Made by a program: the position numbers and the translations under genes. A DNA stretch of 64,000 nt from JAIBJN01 sp963842305 (GTDB lineage Bacteria > Actinomycetota > Thermoleophilia > Gaiellales > Gaiellaceae): NCBI GenBank assembly GCA_963842305.1, contig CAWJFW010000005.1, positions 434,001 to 498,000 on the forward strand, in the 5' to 3' direction. The notes beneath the pieces are model-generated. The model was not told where the DNA came from. It worked only from the letters and a program-made list of their open reading frames with translations, and made no database searches. Shown here piece after piece: positions 6,912 through 15,233 of this stretch (positions are counted from its first letter, which is position 1; every line of letters begins with the position of its first letter).

Positions 6912-8993
6912 ATGGCACACAGGCTCGGGGTGGACGTCGGGGGGACCTTTACCGACCTGCTGCTCGTGGACGACGAGAAGGGCGATCTCTATCGCGTGAA
7001 GACGCCGTCGACCCCCGCCGACCCTTCGGAGGGTGTGCTCGCGGGCGTGCGGCGGATCTGCGAAGAGAGTGGGGTCGAGCCCGGCGATCTCGGCTTCGTC
7101 ATGCACGGGACGACGGTGGCGACCAACGCGATGCTCGAAGCCAAGGGAGCGCGGGTCGGGCTCATCACCACACAGGGCTTCGGCCAGATCCTCCACCTGG
7201 CGCGCTCCCAGACGCCCGGGCCGCTCGCGGGCTGGATCATCATGGTCAAGCCGGACCCGCCCGCGGCGCTCGAGGACACGCGCGAGGCGAAGGAGCGAAT
7301 GAGCGCCCAGGGCGAGCCGGTCGAGGCGGTCGACCGGGAGCAGGTCGCCGGCATCGTCCGCGACCTGGTCGACTCGGGTGTCGAGACGCTCACGGTCTCA
7401 CTCATCAACTCGTACGCGAACCCGGCCCACGAGCGGGAGATCAAGGAGATCATCCACGAGCCCTATCCCGACTTCCCCGTGACGATCTCCTCCGACGTGC
7501 TGCCCGAGTTCCGAGAGTACGAGCGGACGCTGACCGCCTGCATGAACTCGTACGTGCGTCCGCGCGTGGAGAGCTACGTCCGCAATCTCGAGGGCTCGCT
7601 GCGCGAGTTCGGCGTCAAGGGAGAGCTGAACCTCCTGCGCTCCGACGCCGGCCTCATGAGCGTGGCCGTCGCCTCCGAGAACCCGATCTACGGCATCCTC
7701 TCGGGGCCGTCGGGCGGAGTCGCCGGCGCGCTCTACATCGCGCGGCGGGCGGGGTTCGAGAACGTCCTCACCTTCGACATGGGGGGGACGTCGACCGATG
7801 TCGCGCTCTGCCAGAACGGCCAGCCCACGATCGAGCGGCAGACCGAGATCCCCTACGGCCTCGGCCTCCCCGGGGAGGTCATCCCCGTCAAGGTCCCGAG
7901 CGTCAACGTCCGCTCGGTCGGAGCCGGGGGCGGGTCGATCGCGCACGTCCCCGACGTCACCGGAGCCCTGCGCGTCGGCCCTCAGTCCGCGGGCGCGGAC
8001 CCGGGCCCCGCTGCCTACGGGCGGGGTGGCACGGCGCCGACCGTCACGGACGCCAACGTCGTCGTCGGCCACTTGCCGCCGCAGCTCCTCGGCGGGGAGA
8101 TGCGGCTCGACGTCGAAGCGGCGAAGACGGCCGTGCAAACCGTCGGCGACGCGCTCGGGCTCGACCTGCACCGTGCGGCGGAAGGGATTCTCGACATCGT
8201 CAACGAGAACATGGCCGGCGCGCTTCGCCTCGTGTCCGTCCAGCGCGGCTACGACCCGCGAGACTTCGCCCTCGTCGCCTTCGGCGGCGCGGGACCGATG
8301 CATGCGAACGCCGTCGCCCGGATCATGGGCTCGTTCCCGGTGGTGATCCCGCCGGCGCCGGGGCTCCTCTGTGCCACGGGGGACCTCGTTGCCGACTTCC
8401 GAGACGAGTTCGCGCGCACCTTCATCCGCACCACCGACTCCGTGAGCGGCGACGAGGTGCGCGGCATCCTCGACGAACTCGAGGGCGAGGCGCGGGCCTG
8501 GCTCGAGCGGGAGGGCATCCCCGAGTCCGACCAGCGCCTCGCCTTCAACGTCGACATGCGCTACTACCGGCAGGGCTACGAGATCCCGGTGGAGATCGAT
8601 CCAACCCTCCTCGCCGGGAACGGCACGACGATGCTGGCGGAGCAGTTCAACCAGCTGCACGAGCAGTTCTACGGCTTCCGCATGGAGGGATCGGCGTGCG
8701 AGATCGTGAACCTCCGTGCGATCGGGTACGGCAAGGTGCCCGAGCCGCAGCTCCCCGAGGACGAGCCCGGCGCCGGCGATGCCTCCGAGGCCGTCGTCGA
8801 CGAGCACGAGGTCTACTTCCAGGGCGAATGGCTGCCGACCCGGATCTACGACCGGGCGAAGCTGCGGCCGGGTTACCGGGTCGAGGGGCCCGCGATCGTT
8901 ACCGAGTTCGACTCGACGACGGTCGTCCTTTCCGGGTATGCCGCCGAGGTCGACCGCTACCTGAACCTGATCATCAACCCGACGGAGGAGTGA
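6912..8993 (+). CDS. hyuA: Hydantoinase/oxoprolinase subunit A (HyuA type), copy 1
   Basis: 693 residues. The ASKHA nucleotide-binding motifs are intact: DVGGTFTDLLLVDD at residue 7, HGTTVATNAMLE near residue 64 and FDMGGTSTDV near residue 288. The family includes N-methylhydantoinase, 5-oxoprolinase and acetone/acetophenone carboxylase subunits, which spend ATP to activate a carbonyl. A strong AAGGAGAGG precedes the ATG by 1-2 bases more than usual. Subunit B follows after 2 bp, and an isochorismatase-type amidohydrolase after that, which together match the N-methylhydantoin to N-carbamoylsarcosine to sarcosine steps of creatinine breakdown. A carboxylase role cannot be excluded. Confidence 0.88.
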   Translation: MAHRLGVDVGGTFTDLLLVDDEKGDLYRVKTPSTPADPSEGVLAGVRRICEESGVEPGDLGFVMHGTTVATNAMLEAKGARVGLITTQGFGQILHLARSQTPGPLAGWIIMVKPDPPAALEDTREAKERMSAQGEPVEAVDREQVAGIVRDLVDSGVETLTVSLINSYANPAHEREIKEIIHEPYPDFPVTISSDVLPEFREYERTLTACMNSYVRPRVESYVRNLEGSLREFGVKGELNLLRSDAGLMSVAVASENPIYGILSGPSGGVAGALYIARRAGFENVLTFDMGGTSTDVALCQNGQPTIERQTEIPYGLGLPGEVIPVKVPSVNVRSVGAGGGSIAHVPDVTGALRVGPQSAGADPGPAAYGRGGTAPTVTDANVVVGHLPPQLLGGEMRLDVEAAKTAVQTVGDALGLDLHRAAEGILDIVNENMAGALRLVSVQRGYDPRDFALVAFGGAGPMHANAVARIMGSFPVVIPPAPGLLCATGDLVADFRDEFARTFIRTTDSVSGDEVRGILDELEGEARAWLEREGIPESDQRLAFNVDMRYYRQGYEIPVEIDPTLLAGNGTTMLAEQFNQLHEQFYGFRMEGSACEIVNLRAIGYGKVPEPQLPEDEPGAGDASEAVVDEHEVYFQGEWLPTRIYDRAKLRPGYRVEGPAIVTEFDSTTVVLSGYAAEVDRYLNLIINPTEE

Positions 8994-8995
8994 CG

Positions 8996-10915
8996 ATGGA
9001 CGGCGTCAAGGTCGCAGACATTCCGCAGATCGAGGTCGACCCGGTCACGCTCGACATCATCGAGGGGGCGCTGAAGAGCGCCCGCTTCGAGATGGACGCC
9101 GTGCTCTTCCGCACGGCCATGAGCCCCGTGATCCGGGAGCAACACGACGAGTTCCCGATGATCACCGACCCGAAGGGCCGCATGGTCGTCGGCCAGTTCG
9201 GCTCGTACATCTCGGAGATGCTCGACACCTTCGCAGAGCCGCTGCGTCCCGGCGACGTGATCCTCACGAGCGACCCCTACAAGTGCGGCGGCTCGATCTC
9301 CCACATCAACGACTGGCTCGTCTGCCTGCCGATCTTCTGGGGCGAGGAGCTGGTGGGTTGGGCGAGCATGTTCGGCCATCAGATGGACGCCGGCGGACCG
9401 CTACCGGGCGCGCTGCCGACAGGCGCGAAGACGATCTTCGGCGAGGGTGTCCGCATCCCGCCGGTGAAGATCTTCCGCGAGGGCGAGCTCAACCAGGACG
9501 TTCTCGACGTCATCCTCAACAACGTCCGCATGCCGGAGATGAACCGGGCCGACCTCATGGGCATCGTGGCGGGCTGCCGTACAGGGGAGAAGCGGGTGCT
9601 CGAGCTCTGCGAGCGCTTCGGCAAGGAGACGTACCTCGCCGCCTGCCAGGCCCTGCTCGACCGCACGTACAGGGCGATGGCGAAGCTCATCCTCGCCGCA
9701 ATCCCCGAGGAGCCTCAGTCGTTCGAGGATTGGATCGACGACGACGGGCTCGGCAACGGTCCCTACAAGATGAAGCTCACCATCTGGCGGGAGGGCGAGC
9801 ACGCCTACTTCGACTGGTCGGGAACGGATCCCCAGGCCATGGGGCCGGTGAACTTCTACCTCTCGGAGGCCATGTTCAAGATGTTCATCGGGGTCTACCT
9901 GATCATGGTCTTCGACCCCCAGATCCTCTTCAACGACGGCTTCTATCCGCTCCTGCACGTCGTCATTCCGAGCGGGAGCCTGCTCCACCCGAAGTTCCCC
10001 TCGGCGCTGGGCTGCCGCACCCACGCGCTCTCGCGCCTCTTCGACGTCCTCGGCGGGGCGCTCGCCCGCAAGAGCCCGGAGCACACGACCGCGGCCGGCT
10101 ACGGGACGAGCCCGTACATGCTCTACTCGGGCTGGGACGACCGGGGCGACTTCTTCTACCTGATGGAGATCTCCTACGGCGGTATTCCGGGGCGCCCAAT
10201 CGGCGACGGCATGGACGGTCACTCGTGGTGGCCGCTCTTCCAGAACATCCCCACCGAGTACCTGGAGGCCTACTACCCCGTCCGGATCGATGGGTACACG
10301 ACAGTGGTCGACTCCGGAGGCGCCGGCTTCCATCGCGGCGGGAACGGCATCGAGAAGCGCTACGTCTACCTCGAGCCCGGGCAGGTCTCGATCCACGACG
10401 ACCGCTGGCTCACCTATCCATGGGGCATCCTCGGCGGCAAGACGGGCATGCGCTCCGAAAAGCTCCTCCGGCGTGCCGACGGCTCCACCGAGCTTCTCCC
10501 TTCCAAGTGCGACGAGGTCAAGGTCGAGCCGGGCGACGTTCTCGTCTACCGGACCGCCGGAGGCGGCGGCTGGAAGGATCCGCTCGACCGGCCCGTGGAG
10601 CGGGTCGAAGCCGACGTCGCCAAGGGCCTCGTGTCGAAGGAGAAGGCGGAGAGCGACTACGGCGTCGTCGTCGGCGACGCGGAGGCGACCGAGTCGCTTC
10701 GGGCACGGATCCGCGAGGAGCGTGGCGACGTCCTCGACTTCGACTTCGGCCCGACCCTCGACGAGATCCGCGAACGCGCGGAGGAGGAGACCGGGCTCCA
10801 GGCGCCGGTGCCGCCCGAGCCGCTTGCCTGGGCGCCGATGGAATCCGGCGAGGACGCGCTCGCGCGCGTGCGCGAGAAGGGCGACCGGCAGATGACGCTC
10901 AGCGAGGCCGAATGA
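8996..10915 (+). CDS. hyuB: Hydantoinase/oxoprolinase subunit B (HyuB type), copy 1
   Basis: 639 residues. The N-terminus IEVDPVTLDIIEGALKSARFEMDAVLFRTAMSPVIREQHDE is the standard HyuB opening; DVILTSDPYKCGGSISHINDW and GFYPLLHVVIPSGSLLHP are conserved core blocks, and GGGGWKDPLDRP is the typical end of the catalytic region. It is the partner of HyuA and carries the ring-opening or carboxylation chemistry. The 80-residue tail after the usual end is charged. Start ATG at 8996 is preceded by GGAGG and follows the hyuA stop by 2 bp. The stop overlaps the next start (ATGA). Confidence 0.88.
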   Translation: MDGVKVADIPQIEVDPVTLDIIEGALKSARFEMDAVLFRTAMSPVIREQHDEFPMITDPKGRMVVGQFGSYISEMLDTFAEPLRPGDVILTSDPYKCGGSISHINDWLVCLPIFWGEELVGWASMFGHQMDAGGPLPGALPTGAKTIFGEGVRIPPVKIFREGELNQDVLDVILNNVRMPEMNRADLMGIVAGCRTGEKRVLELCERFGKETYLAACQALLDRTYRAMAKLILAAIPEEPQSFEDWIDDDGLGNGPYKMKLTIWREGEHAYFDWSGTDPQAMGPVNFYLSEAMFKMFIGVYLIMVFDPQILFNDGFYPLLHVVIPSGSLLHPKFPSALGCRTHALSRLFDVLGGALARKSPEHTTAAGYGTSPYMLYSGWDDRGDFFYLMEISYGGIPGRPIGDGMDGHSWWPLFQNIPTEYLEAYYPVRIDGYTTVVDSGGAGFHRGGNGIEKRYVYLEPGQVSIHDDRWLTYPWGILGGKTGMRSEKLLRRADGSTELLPSKCDEVKVEPGDVLVYRTAGGGGWKDPLDRPVERVEADVAKGLVSKEKAESDYGVVVGDAEATESLRARIREERGDVLDFDFGPTLDEIRERAEEETGLQAPVPPEPLAWAPMESGEDALARVREKGDRQMTLSEAE

Positions 10916-11541
10916 GCCGCCTCCCCGGCTTTCACGGCCGCGGGGTCGGCATCGGCGAGCGGCCGGCGCTCGTCGTCGTCGACATGAGCGTCGGCTTCAC
11001 CGATCCGGAAAGCCCGCTCGCCTGCGACCTCGAGGACGTCGTCGACGCCGTCGGCCAGCTGCTGGCCGCCGCCCGGCGGGCGGACGTCCAGGTCGTCTAC
11101 ACGACCGTCGCCTACGACGAAGAGAGCAAGCGCAGGGCGTCGGTGTTCATCGACAAGGTGCCGGCGCTCCTGACCCTGGAGGCCGGCAGCCGCTGGGTCG
11201 AGATCGACCCGCGCCTGGCGCCGCAGCCCGGTGAGCCGGTCCTCCGGAAGCTGCACGCGTCGGCGTTCTTCGAGACGCAGCTCGCGGAGCTCCTGGCCGC
11301 CTCGGAGCGCGACAGCGTGATCGTCACGGGCGCCTCGACGTCGGGGTGCGTCCGCGCGACGGCGGTTGACGCGCTCCAGCACGGCTACCCAACGGTCGTC
11401 CCCCGAGAGGCGGTCGGAGACCGGAATCCCGATGCACACGCGGCCAACCTCTACGACATCGACGCGAAGTACGGCGACGTCGTCTCCCTGGAGGAGGCGC
11501 TCGGACGCCTGGAGGAGCTCGCTGGGACGTACGCTCGCTGA
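10912..11541 (+). CDS. Isochorismatase-family amidohydrolase (N-carbamoylsarcosine amidase-like)
   Basis: 209 residues with the full Asp-Lys-Cys triad of the cysteine-hydrolase branch: Asp in ALVVVDMSVGFTDP, Lys in VLRKLHASAFF, and Cys in GASTSGCVRATAVDALQHG. N-carbamoylsarcosine amidase and related ureide hydrolases have this layout (cis-peptide TSGC loop, GYPTVVPREAVGDR). Sitting directly after hyuA and hyuB it would hydrolyse the N-carbamoyl amino acid released by the hydantoinase to the amino acid, CO2 and ammonia. Substrate assignment is from context. A second, similar enzyme is at 22107. Confidence 0.83.
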   Translation: MSRLPGFHGRGVGIGERPALVVVDMSVGFTDPESPLACDLEDVVDAVGQLLAAARRADVQVVYTTVAYDEESKRRASVFIDKVPALLTLEAGSRWVEIDPRLAPQPGEPVLRKLHASAFFETQLAELLAASERDSVIVTGASTSGCVRATAVDALQHGYPTVVPREAVGDRNPDAHAANLYDIDAKYGDVVSLEEALGRLEELAGTYAR

Positions 11542-12796
11542 GAAGATCCTGATCGCCCACACCGACGAGGACGACCTCGAGCTCGGGGAGGCTGTCATGG
11601 TGCGCTGTGACCTCGTGATGGCGAACGACGTCTCCGGGCCTGTCGCCTTCCGCGCTCTCGAGCGCATGGGCGTCGAGCGGGTGTTCGACCCGGCGAGGGT
11701 CGTCATGGTCGCCGACCACTTCATGCCGGCCAAGGACTCGCGCTCGGCCGAGGTGCAGAAGCGCCTGAAAGAGTGGTCCGACGCCCAGGGCGTCACCTTC
11801 TACGGCCAGGGCCGGGGCGGCATCGAGCACACGCTCCTCGCCGAGGAAGGCTGGATCGTCCCGGGCGCGGTCGTCGCCGGAGGCGACTCGCACACCTGCA
11901 CCTACGGGGCGCTCGGCGCCTTCGGCACCGGGCTCGGCTCGACGGACATAGCCGCCTGCCTCGCGCTCGGCGCGTTCTGGCAGCGCGTTCCGGGCACGAT
12001 CCAGGTCGACCTCACCGGCACGAAGCGCCGATTCGTGACGGGCAAGGACGTGATTCTCGCCGCGATCGCCGAGCTCGGCGTGGGAGGCGGAACGAACACC
12101 GTGCTCGAGTTCGTCGGCGACGGTGCCGCAGAGCTCTCGATCGACGAGCGCCTGGCGGTCGCGAACATGGCGGTCGAGGCCGGAGCCGAGACCGGGCTCT
12201 TCCCCGCGGACGAGACGACGGTCGGTTACCTCGAAGGTCGGGTCGACACCCCCTGGACGGCGGAGCGCAGTGATCCGGACGCCGAAGTGCTCCGGCGAGT
12301 TCCGATCGACCTCTCGGCGCTTCCTCCGCTCGTCGCGCTGCCGCACCTTCCGGGCAACGTCGTCCCGGTCGACGAGGCGCGGGGGCGAAGGATCGACCAG
12401 GTCTACATCGGGAACTGCGCGAACGGGACGATGACCGATCTGCGCCAGACGGCGGAGGTCCTGCGCGGTCGCAGCGTTCACCGCGACTGCCGCGCAATCG
12501 TCGTCCCCGCCACCCAGCGGATCTACCGCGAGGCCTTGCGCGAGGGGTTGCTGGACGCCTTCGTCGAGGCAGGCGCGATCGTCTCCACGCCGACGTGCGG
12601 CGCATGCTTCGGCGGGCACATGGGCGTCCTCGCCGCGGGCGAGCGCGCAGTCACGACGACGAACCGGAATTTCAAGGGCCGTATGGGGTCTCCCGAAGCG
12701 GGCGTCTACCTCGCGAACGCGTACGTGGCGGCCGCTGCCGCCGTGGCCGGCGAGATCGTGCACCCGGCAGAAGTGCTGGAAGCCGTGCCGGGATGA
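11522..12796 (+). CDS. Aconitase-family hydro-lyase, large subunit (LeuC / homoaconitase / dimethylmalate dehydratase type)
   Basis: 424 residues. GGDSHTCTYGALGAFGTGLGSTD is the aconitase signature with the first cluster cysteine, and IGNCANGTM and STPTCGACFGG supply the cysteines for the [4Fe-4S] cluster. The protein belongs with the two-subunit hydro-lyases that isomerise or dehydrate hydroxy-dicarboxylates. Homologues begin with GRTLAEKIL, and here that text is opened by CTG at 11522, 6 bases after a GGAGG; no ATG or GTG is in a sensible place (ATG 11597 would remove conserved sequence, ATG 11432 lies deep in the previous gene). It overlaps the amidase gene by 20 bp. The operon context points to a catabolic substrate, not leucine synthesis. 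Confidence 0.85.
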   Translation: MGRTLAEKILIAHTDEDDLELGEAVMVRCDLVMANDVSGPVAFRALERMGVERVFDPARVVMVADHFMPAKDSRSAEVQKRLKEWSDAQGVTFYGQGRGGIEHTLLAEEGWIVPGAVVAGGDSHTCTYGALGAFGTGLGSTDIAACLALGAFWQRVPGTIQVDLTGTKRRFVTGKDVILAAIAELGVGGGTNTVLEFVGDGAAELSIDERLAVANMAVEAGAETGLFPADETTVGYLEGRVDTPWTAERSDPDAEVLRRVPIDLSALPPLVALPHLPGNVVPVDEARGRRIDQVYIGNCANGTMTDLRQTAEVLRGRSVHRDCRAIVVPATQRIYREALREGLLDAFVEAGAIVSTPTCGACFGGHMGVLAAGERAVTTTNRNFKGRMGSPEAGVYLANAYVAAAAAVAGEIVHPAEVLEAVPG

Positions 12797-13287
12797 TCGA
12801 GGGAAGGGCCGTGGTGATCGCCGGGGACGACATCGACACCGACGTCCTGTATCCGGGTGCGTACCTGAACATCGACGATCCCGAGCAGATGAAGCCGTAT
12901 CTCTTCGAGGGCCACGACCCCGGGCTGCGGCAGAAGCTCGAAGCCGGCGATGCCATGATCATCGTCGGGGAGAACTTCGGCATCGGCTCCTCGCGCGAGC
13001 ACGTGCCCCTGGCGATGAAGGCCTGGGGCGTGCGCTGCGTTCTCGGGAGGAGCTTCGCCCGGATCTTCTACCGGAACTGCGTCAACATCGGCTTGCCCAT
13101 CGTCGCGTGTCGGGAGGCGGCCGCCGCTGCCTCGGACGGTTCCCGGGTCGGCTTCGACCCCGACTCGGGCGAGGTCGAGGTGGACGGGCGGCGCTTCCAT
13201 GGCGAGCCCGTGCAGCCGCTCGTCCGCGACCTCGCCGAGGCCGGCGGGCTCGTGCCCTGGGTGCGCGAGCGCGGGGGAGAGCGATGA
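12793..13287 (+). CDS. Aconitase-family hydro-lyase, small subunit (LeuD type)
   Basis: 164 residues, the swivel domain partner of the preceding large subunit. DDIDTDVLYPGAYLN at residue 11 and ENFGIGSSREHVPLAMKAWG near residue 57 are the diagnostic LeuD/AcnD blocks; GSSREH carries the substrate-binding Ser-Arg. Start ATG overlaps the large-subunit stop (ATGA) and the stop overlaps the DUF3891 start in the same way, so the three are translationally coupled. Together with the large subunit it could act as a 2,3-dimethylmalate- or homoaconitate-type dehydratase; the sequence does not decide between them. Confidence 0.85.
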   Translation: MIEGRAVVIAGDDIDTDVLYPGAYLNIDDPEQMKPYLFEGHDPGLRQKLEAGDAMIIVGENFGIGSSREHVPLAMKAWGVRCVLGRSFARIFYRNCVNIGLPIVACREAAAAASDGSRVGFDPDSGEVEVDGRRFHGEPVQPLVRDLAEAGGLVPWVRERGGER

Positions 13288-14078
13288 TCGTCCGGGATCG
13301 GGGCGACTCGTGGCAGGTCGTGCTCCAGCCGGACCACGCCGACCTCTCGGCGCAGTTCGCGCGCGCCTGGGGCAACGAGGACGGCTTCGCGGCGCCGACG
13401 CCGCTCGCATCGGTCGTCGTCGCCTCCGCGCGCCACGATGACGGTTGGGCGGTCTGGGAGCGGGCGCCGTCCCTCGACCGCGAGGGGGTCGCTCCGCGCA
13501 ACTTCCTGGACGTCGAGGTCCCCTCGCATCTCGCCTTCTACCGGGCGATGATCGCGGCGGTCCTCGACCAGGATCCCTACGCCGGCCTCCTCGTCTCCAT
13601 GCACGGGGCGGGGATCTATCGCGGCCGCTATGGAACGCAGCCTTCGCTGAAGCTCGCGTTCGCCGACGAGGTGAGAGACCAGGTCGAGGCGTTCGTCGCC
13701 GAGCAGGAGGAGCTGCACGCGCGCCTCGTCGACCAGCTCGGCGTGGCCGAGGACGAGCGCTGGACGAACTACCGTCTTCTTCAGGTGTACGACCGGCTCT
13801 CGCTCTACTTCTGCCTGCGGGACGTGGAGGCCGGCGAGCCCGACACGCTGGAGCCGGTTCCGCGCGACTACGAGGGACGCGAGGCCACCGTGGCGCTCGA
13901 GCCGGCCGGCCCCTGGCGTGTCACCCTCGATCCATACCCCTTCGCGGAGAGCCCCGCGAGCTTCCGGCTCGTCAGGCGCCTGCTCCCGAAGGAGGGCGGC
14001 CGCGACGGCGAGAGCTTTCGGCGCGAGTTCGCCGCCGTCGTGCCCGAGGACGTCCAGATCACGATCGAGCCTCGATAG
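13284..14078 (+). CDS. DUF3891 family protein
   Basis: 264 residues. The start MIVRDRGDSWQVVLQPDHADLSAQFARAWGN, the conserved SARHDDGWAVWE and the HLAFYRAMI and VSMHGAGIYRGRYG blocks are characteristic of DUF3891. Histidines and acidic residues in the N-terminal third (QPDH, RHDDGW, MHG) look like a metal-binding set of an HD-like helical enzyme, but no activity is known to me. Its tight coupling to the LeuC/LeuD pair and to the hydantoinase operon is the only functional clue. Stop TAG at 14076 is followed within a few bases by a regulatory dyad. Confidence 0.75.
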   Translation: MIVRDRGDSWQVVLQPDHADLSAQFARAWGNEDGFAAPTPLASVVVASARHDDGWAVWERAPSLDREGVAPRNFLDVEVPSHLAFYRAMIAAVLDQDPYAGLLVSMHGAGIYRGRYGTQPSLKLAFADEVRDQVEAFVAEQEELHARLVDQLGVAEDERWTNYRLLQVYDRLSLYFCLRDVEAGEPDTLEPVPRDYEGREATVALEPAGPWRVTLDPYPFAESPASFRLVRRLLPKEGGRDGESFRREFAAVVPEDVQITIEPR

Positions 14079-14081
14079 GCG

Positions 14082-14096
14082 CGATGTCAGACATCG
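14082..14096. promoter_or_regulatory. 15-bp regulatory dyad, site 1 of the GTC-N-GAC set
   Basis: CGATGTCAGACATCG is a perfect odd palindrome placed between the DUF3891 stop and the alpha/beta hydrolase GTG start at 14113. It is the most symmetrical of four matching sites in the window (others at 15071, 20658 and 32985), consensus CGAWGTCMGACWWWR. Dyads with this GTC-N-GAC core are typical of FCD-type GntR operators. Confidence 0.6.
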
Positions 14097-14112
14097 TGAG
14101 ATACTCACGCCC

Positions 14113-14997
14113 GTGAGCAGCGTCGCACCGGAGGCTGTCGAGGGCACGGCGGAGGTGAACGGGGCCCGGCTCTGGTACAGGATCACCGGCGAAGGCGAGC
14201 CGGTAGCTCAGATCCACGGCGCGGGGTTCGGCCATTTCAACTTCGACCTGGCCACCCCGGAGCTTGCCCGTCACTTCAAGGTCGTCGACTACGACATGCG
14301 CGGCTACGGCGAGTCGAGTCGGCCCATCCAGCACTACGACATGGAGGTGTGGGCGGACGACCTCGCCGGGCTTCTCGATGCCCTCGAGATCGAACAGGCT
14401 CACGTCCACGGCACGTCGATGGGCGGCATGATCGCGATCGTCTTCGCCGGCAAATACCCGGAGCGGACAGCCTCGGTGGTCGTCAACTGCGCCGCGGCGA
14501 AGCTTGGCCGCGCCGGGCGACTCATATTCCGGAACTGGATCGACATCGCCCGGCTCGACCCGGAGGGGCCCGGCAGTCGCACGCTGGCCGAGCTGATCGC
14601 TTGGCAGGCGTTCTCGAAGGCGTTTCTCGAGGCGCCGGAGGCGGAGGGCGCCGTCGACAACACGCAGCGGATCCTGCGCGACTCGAACGACCTCGACGTC
14701 TTCACCGCCGCCTGCCAGGCCATGTGCGACATGGATCTCCGGCCGTGGCTGTCGAGGATCACCGCCCCTGCGCTCGTGCTCGGTGGGGACGAAGACCTGA
14801 TGACGCCCTGGGAGCAGGGTCCGGGAGGGGCCGGTCAGGAGGCGATCTACCAGGGGATCCGCGGCGCCGAGAAGCACGTCATCGCCGGCTCCGGGCACTC
14901 GACGATCTTCGACAACTCGGAGGAGCACAACAGCGCCGTCATCGATTTCTTCAGACGCAACGCGATCGCGGCCGCCGCGGATGCGGCGTCCGACTAA
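14113..14997 (+). CDS. Alpha/beta hydrolase
   Basis: 294 residues of the alpha/beta-hydrolase fold. The nucleophile elbow HVHGTSMGGMIAI (Ser near residue 106), the acid in ALVLGGDEDLMTP and the histidine in IAGSGHSTIFDN make a complete triad; YDMRGYGESSRP is the usual oxyanion-side strand-turn. Substrate unknown; the fold includes esterases, enol-lactonases and CoA-thioester hydrolases. GTG at 14113 follows the site-1 dyad by 16 bp with little leader. It is the last plus-strand gene before the importer's own promoter and may be a separate short unit. Confidence 0.75.
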   Translation: MSSVAPEAVEGTAEVNGARLWYRITGEGEPVAQIHGAGFGHFNFDLATPELARHFKVVDYDMRGYGESSRPIQHYDMEVWADDLAGLLDALEIEQAHVHGTSMGGMIAIVFAGKYPERTASVVVNCAAAKLGRAGRLIFRNWIDIARLDPEGPGSRTLAELIAWQAFSKAFLEAPEAEGAVDNTQRILRDSNDLDVFTAACQAMCDMDLRPWLSRITAPALVLGGDEDLMTPWEQGPGGAGQEAIYQGIRGAEKHVIAGSGHSTIFDNSEEHNSAVIDFFRRNAIAAAADAASD

Positions 14998-15070
14998 CCC
15001 TCCGTGCTCCCGCTCGTCTCTAGGAGCATGAGCGGCCCCTTCTGCGGCGGGTCAGCCGACCGTGCCAGCG

Positions 15071-15085
15071 TGATGTCCGACTTTG
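15071..15085. promoter_or_regulatory. Regulatory dyad, site 2 of the GTC-N-GAC set
   Basis: TGATGTCCGACTTTG matches the common 15-bp motif with an intact GTC-C-GAC core and a weaker right arm. It stands 11 bp upstream of a recognisable -35 hexamer, in front of the ABC importer operon, a position that would suit either an activator or an upstream repressor site. Confidence 0.5.
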
Positions 15086-15096
15086 GACAGATGCTA

Positions 15097-15124
15097 TTGA
15101 CTCGGCCGCCCAAGATCGTATACA
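15097..15124 (+). promoter_or_regulatory. Sigma-70-like promoter of the ABC importer operon
   Basis: TTGACT (15097-15102) and TATACA (15119-15124) are separated by 16 bp, close to consensus and conspicuous in this GC-rich sequence. The resulting leader of roughly 100 nt before ATG 15234 contains short GC-rich inverted repeats near CTCCCATGTGGCGGAGGGG, but I cannot match it to a riboswitch class. Confidence 0.5.
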
Positions 15125-15233
15125 AGGCCTTCCATGTCGGTAGCGGCACGTATGGGCAGTCTGCGTTGCCGGGCGCCGCGGGCCGTCGACGTAGTCCCAC
15201 CTCCCATGTGGCGGAGGGGAAAGGAGTTGTTTG

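Noticed and set aside
15003..15036. Terminator after the alpha/beta hydrolase
   Set aside because: TGCTCC and GGAGCA can pair, but the loop is 12 bases, competing pairings exist and there is no T-run, so I did not list it.
15125..15233. Riboswitch in the leader of the ABC importer
   Set aside because: GC-rich short stems exist but I could not match conserved positions of the guanidine, purine, glycine or other classes.
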